Below, piece after piece: positions 63,181 to 64,000 of a stretch of DNA of 64,000 nucleotides (position 1 is its first letter; the number at the start of each line of letters is the position of its first letter). The notes below the pieces were generated by a model that worked only from the letters and a program-made list of their open reading frames with translations, searched no databases and had not been told where the DNA came from. Both the position numbers and the translations under genes were made by a program. The DNA lies in the NCBI GenBank assembly GCA_019166125.1, contig JAHTBO010000003.1, positions 376,985-440,984 of the forward strand, written 5' to 3'. The stretch comes from Alcaligenaceae bacterium CGII-47. GTDB lineage: Bacteria > Pseudomonadota > Gammaproteobacteria > Burkholderiales > Burkholderiaceae_B.

Positions 63181-64000
63181 TTAGGCGATATCCGCTAACA
63201 CAGCGGTGCTCACCTGACGCGTCGTGAGGGGCGTCCCAGGCGCGGTTTCCAGATAAAAACGATACAAAACATTCTGTGCAGCCTTCATCCGATAAGCATC
63301 ACTCGCACGCATATCGGTCAAGGGCTTGAAGTCAGCCGTGAGTGCCTGCATCGCTAGCCGGACATGTTGCTCGTCCCAGGCTTGGCCCAGCACCGTCTGT
63401 TCTGCAGCAGGTGCGCGGCAAGGCGTCGCAGCGACACCACCGAAACTGAACCGTGCGCGCCGGACCACCCCTTCCGGATCCAATGATACGGCGAAGGCGG
63501 CACAAACCGCCGAGATATCCTGATCAAAACGTTTAGAGATCTTGTAGGTACGAAACTGCTGATCTGCGAGCGCCAGCGGTACACGCATACCCTGCACGAA
63601 CTCGCCCGCCTCGAGTGCGCTCTTTTGGTAGGCCAGGTAAAAGTCCTCCAAAGGCATTTCGCGCACGCGCTCACCGCGACGCAAAACAATACGCGTGCCC
63701 AGGGCAATCAAGGCTGGCATCGAATCACCAATCGGCGAGCCATTGGCCACGTTGCCACCCAGCGTCCCGGCATTGCGAATCGGAAAGGAGGCAAAGCGTT
63801 GGCGCAGCTCGGCGAACTCAGGATAATGCGTCACCAATGCATCGTACGCATCGTTTAGCGAAGCCCCAGCGCCAATGTTCAAATAGCCATCGGCCTGCTG
63901 CTCAATTTCACGCAGTGCCTCTACCTGACCGATATAAATCAGATGTGGCAGGTCGCGGAATTGCTTTGTTACCCACAGACCAACGTCCGTACTGCCTGCA
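63181..64000 (-). CDS. xdhA: Xanthine dehydrogenase FAD/FeS subunit (partial)
   Basis: The C-terminal 270-odd residues of the small subunit; the gene runs off the right edge. The frame is open from 64000 and reads AGSTDVGLWVTKQFRDLPHL, the FAD-binding AGGTD-like motif, followed by IGAGASLNDAY, RNAGTLGGNVANGSPIGDS and the C-terminal CO dehydrogenase flavoprotein domain ending VLYRFYLE. The N-terminal [2Fe-2S] domains are outside the window. The operon order is xdhA, xdhB, xdhC, guaD, amn, all on the minus strand. Confidence 0.92.
   Translation of the reverse strand, partial: AGSTDVGLWVTKQFRDLPHLIYIGQVEALREIEQQADGYLNIGAGASLNDAYDALVTHYPEFAELRQRFASFPIRNAGTLGGNVANGSPIGDSMPALIALGTRIVLRRGERVREMPLEDFYLAYQKSALEAGEFVQGMRVPLALADQQFRTYKISKRFDQDISAVCAAFAVSLDPEGVVRRARFSFGGVAATPCRAPAAEQTVLGQAWDEQHVRLAMQALTADFKPLTDMRASDAYRMKAAQNVLYRFYLETAPGTPLTTRQVSTAVLADIA

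Noticed and set aside
1-64000. tRNA, rRNA, insertion sequences, prophage or integrase genes
   Set aside because: None were recognised in any gap or frame; gaps are short and contain no cloverleaf ending in CCA nor transposase motifs.

Overview
The window looks like a chromosomal segment of a betaproteobacterium of the order Burkholderiales, most likely Alcaligenaceae (Bordetella/Achromobacter/Pusillimonas-like). I infer this from gene content: TAXI-TRAP plus DUF1850, the DUF2868/DUF3482 pair, long-form leuA, DUF1840, several TRAP carriers, a LiuR-controlled leucine catabolic operon carrying aceK, and an XdhABC/guanine deaminase operon. Base composition is moderately GC-rich with dense coding. 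No rRNA, tRNA, CRISPR array, insertion sequence or phage gene was seen.

Layout. 1-3.4 kb: end of a TAXI-type TRAP permease with DUF1850, then an ECF sigma / zinc anti-sigma / CpxP-CnrX-like periplasmic sensor operon and a DnrO-like exported protein; the last gene and the sigma gene share a GGAAC-N16-CGTT promoter. 3.5-16.6 kb: DUF2868 and a GTPase, TPM and LemA proteins, rhlE, a LysE exporter, prfC, rpoN, and leuA behind a short leucine-rich leader ORF. 16.6-24 kb: DUF1840, a large secreted Rhs protein with a Tle1-like (DUF2235) lipase tip, argS, a SPOR protein, dsbA. 24-35 kb: metC, a metallo-hydrolase divergent from a MerR regulator (LiuR), then isovaleryl-CoA dehydrogenase, aceK, thiolase and both methylcrotonyl-CoA carboxylase subunits. 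35-39 kb: smg, gluQ, topB. 39-47 kb: two complete DctPQM TRAP systems flanking an acetolactate synthase large subunit and a SET-domain protein; then a 67-residue acidic protein and YaeQ.

48.2-56.9 kb is the most unusual part. After relics of a VOC protein and a glutathione S-transferase comes a carnitine-type cluster: a CaiT-like BCCT carrier, an NDP-forming acyl-CoA ligase and an acyl-CoA dehydrogenase on the minus strand; divergently, a CaiD-like hydratase, an atypical SDR and a CaiE-like protein; then a GlxA/CdhR-type AraC regulator. CaiB and CaiC are absent, and the NDP-forming ligase is the obvious candidate to replace them. I read this as an unconventional CoA-dependent route for carnitine, gamma-butyrobetaine or a related onium compound.

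56.9-64 kb: purine breakdown and salvage: AMP nucleosidase, guanine deaminase, XdhC, XdhB and the truncated XdhA. All functional calls come from reading the sequence and remembered family features; no database search was run.
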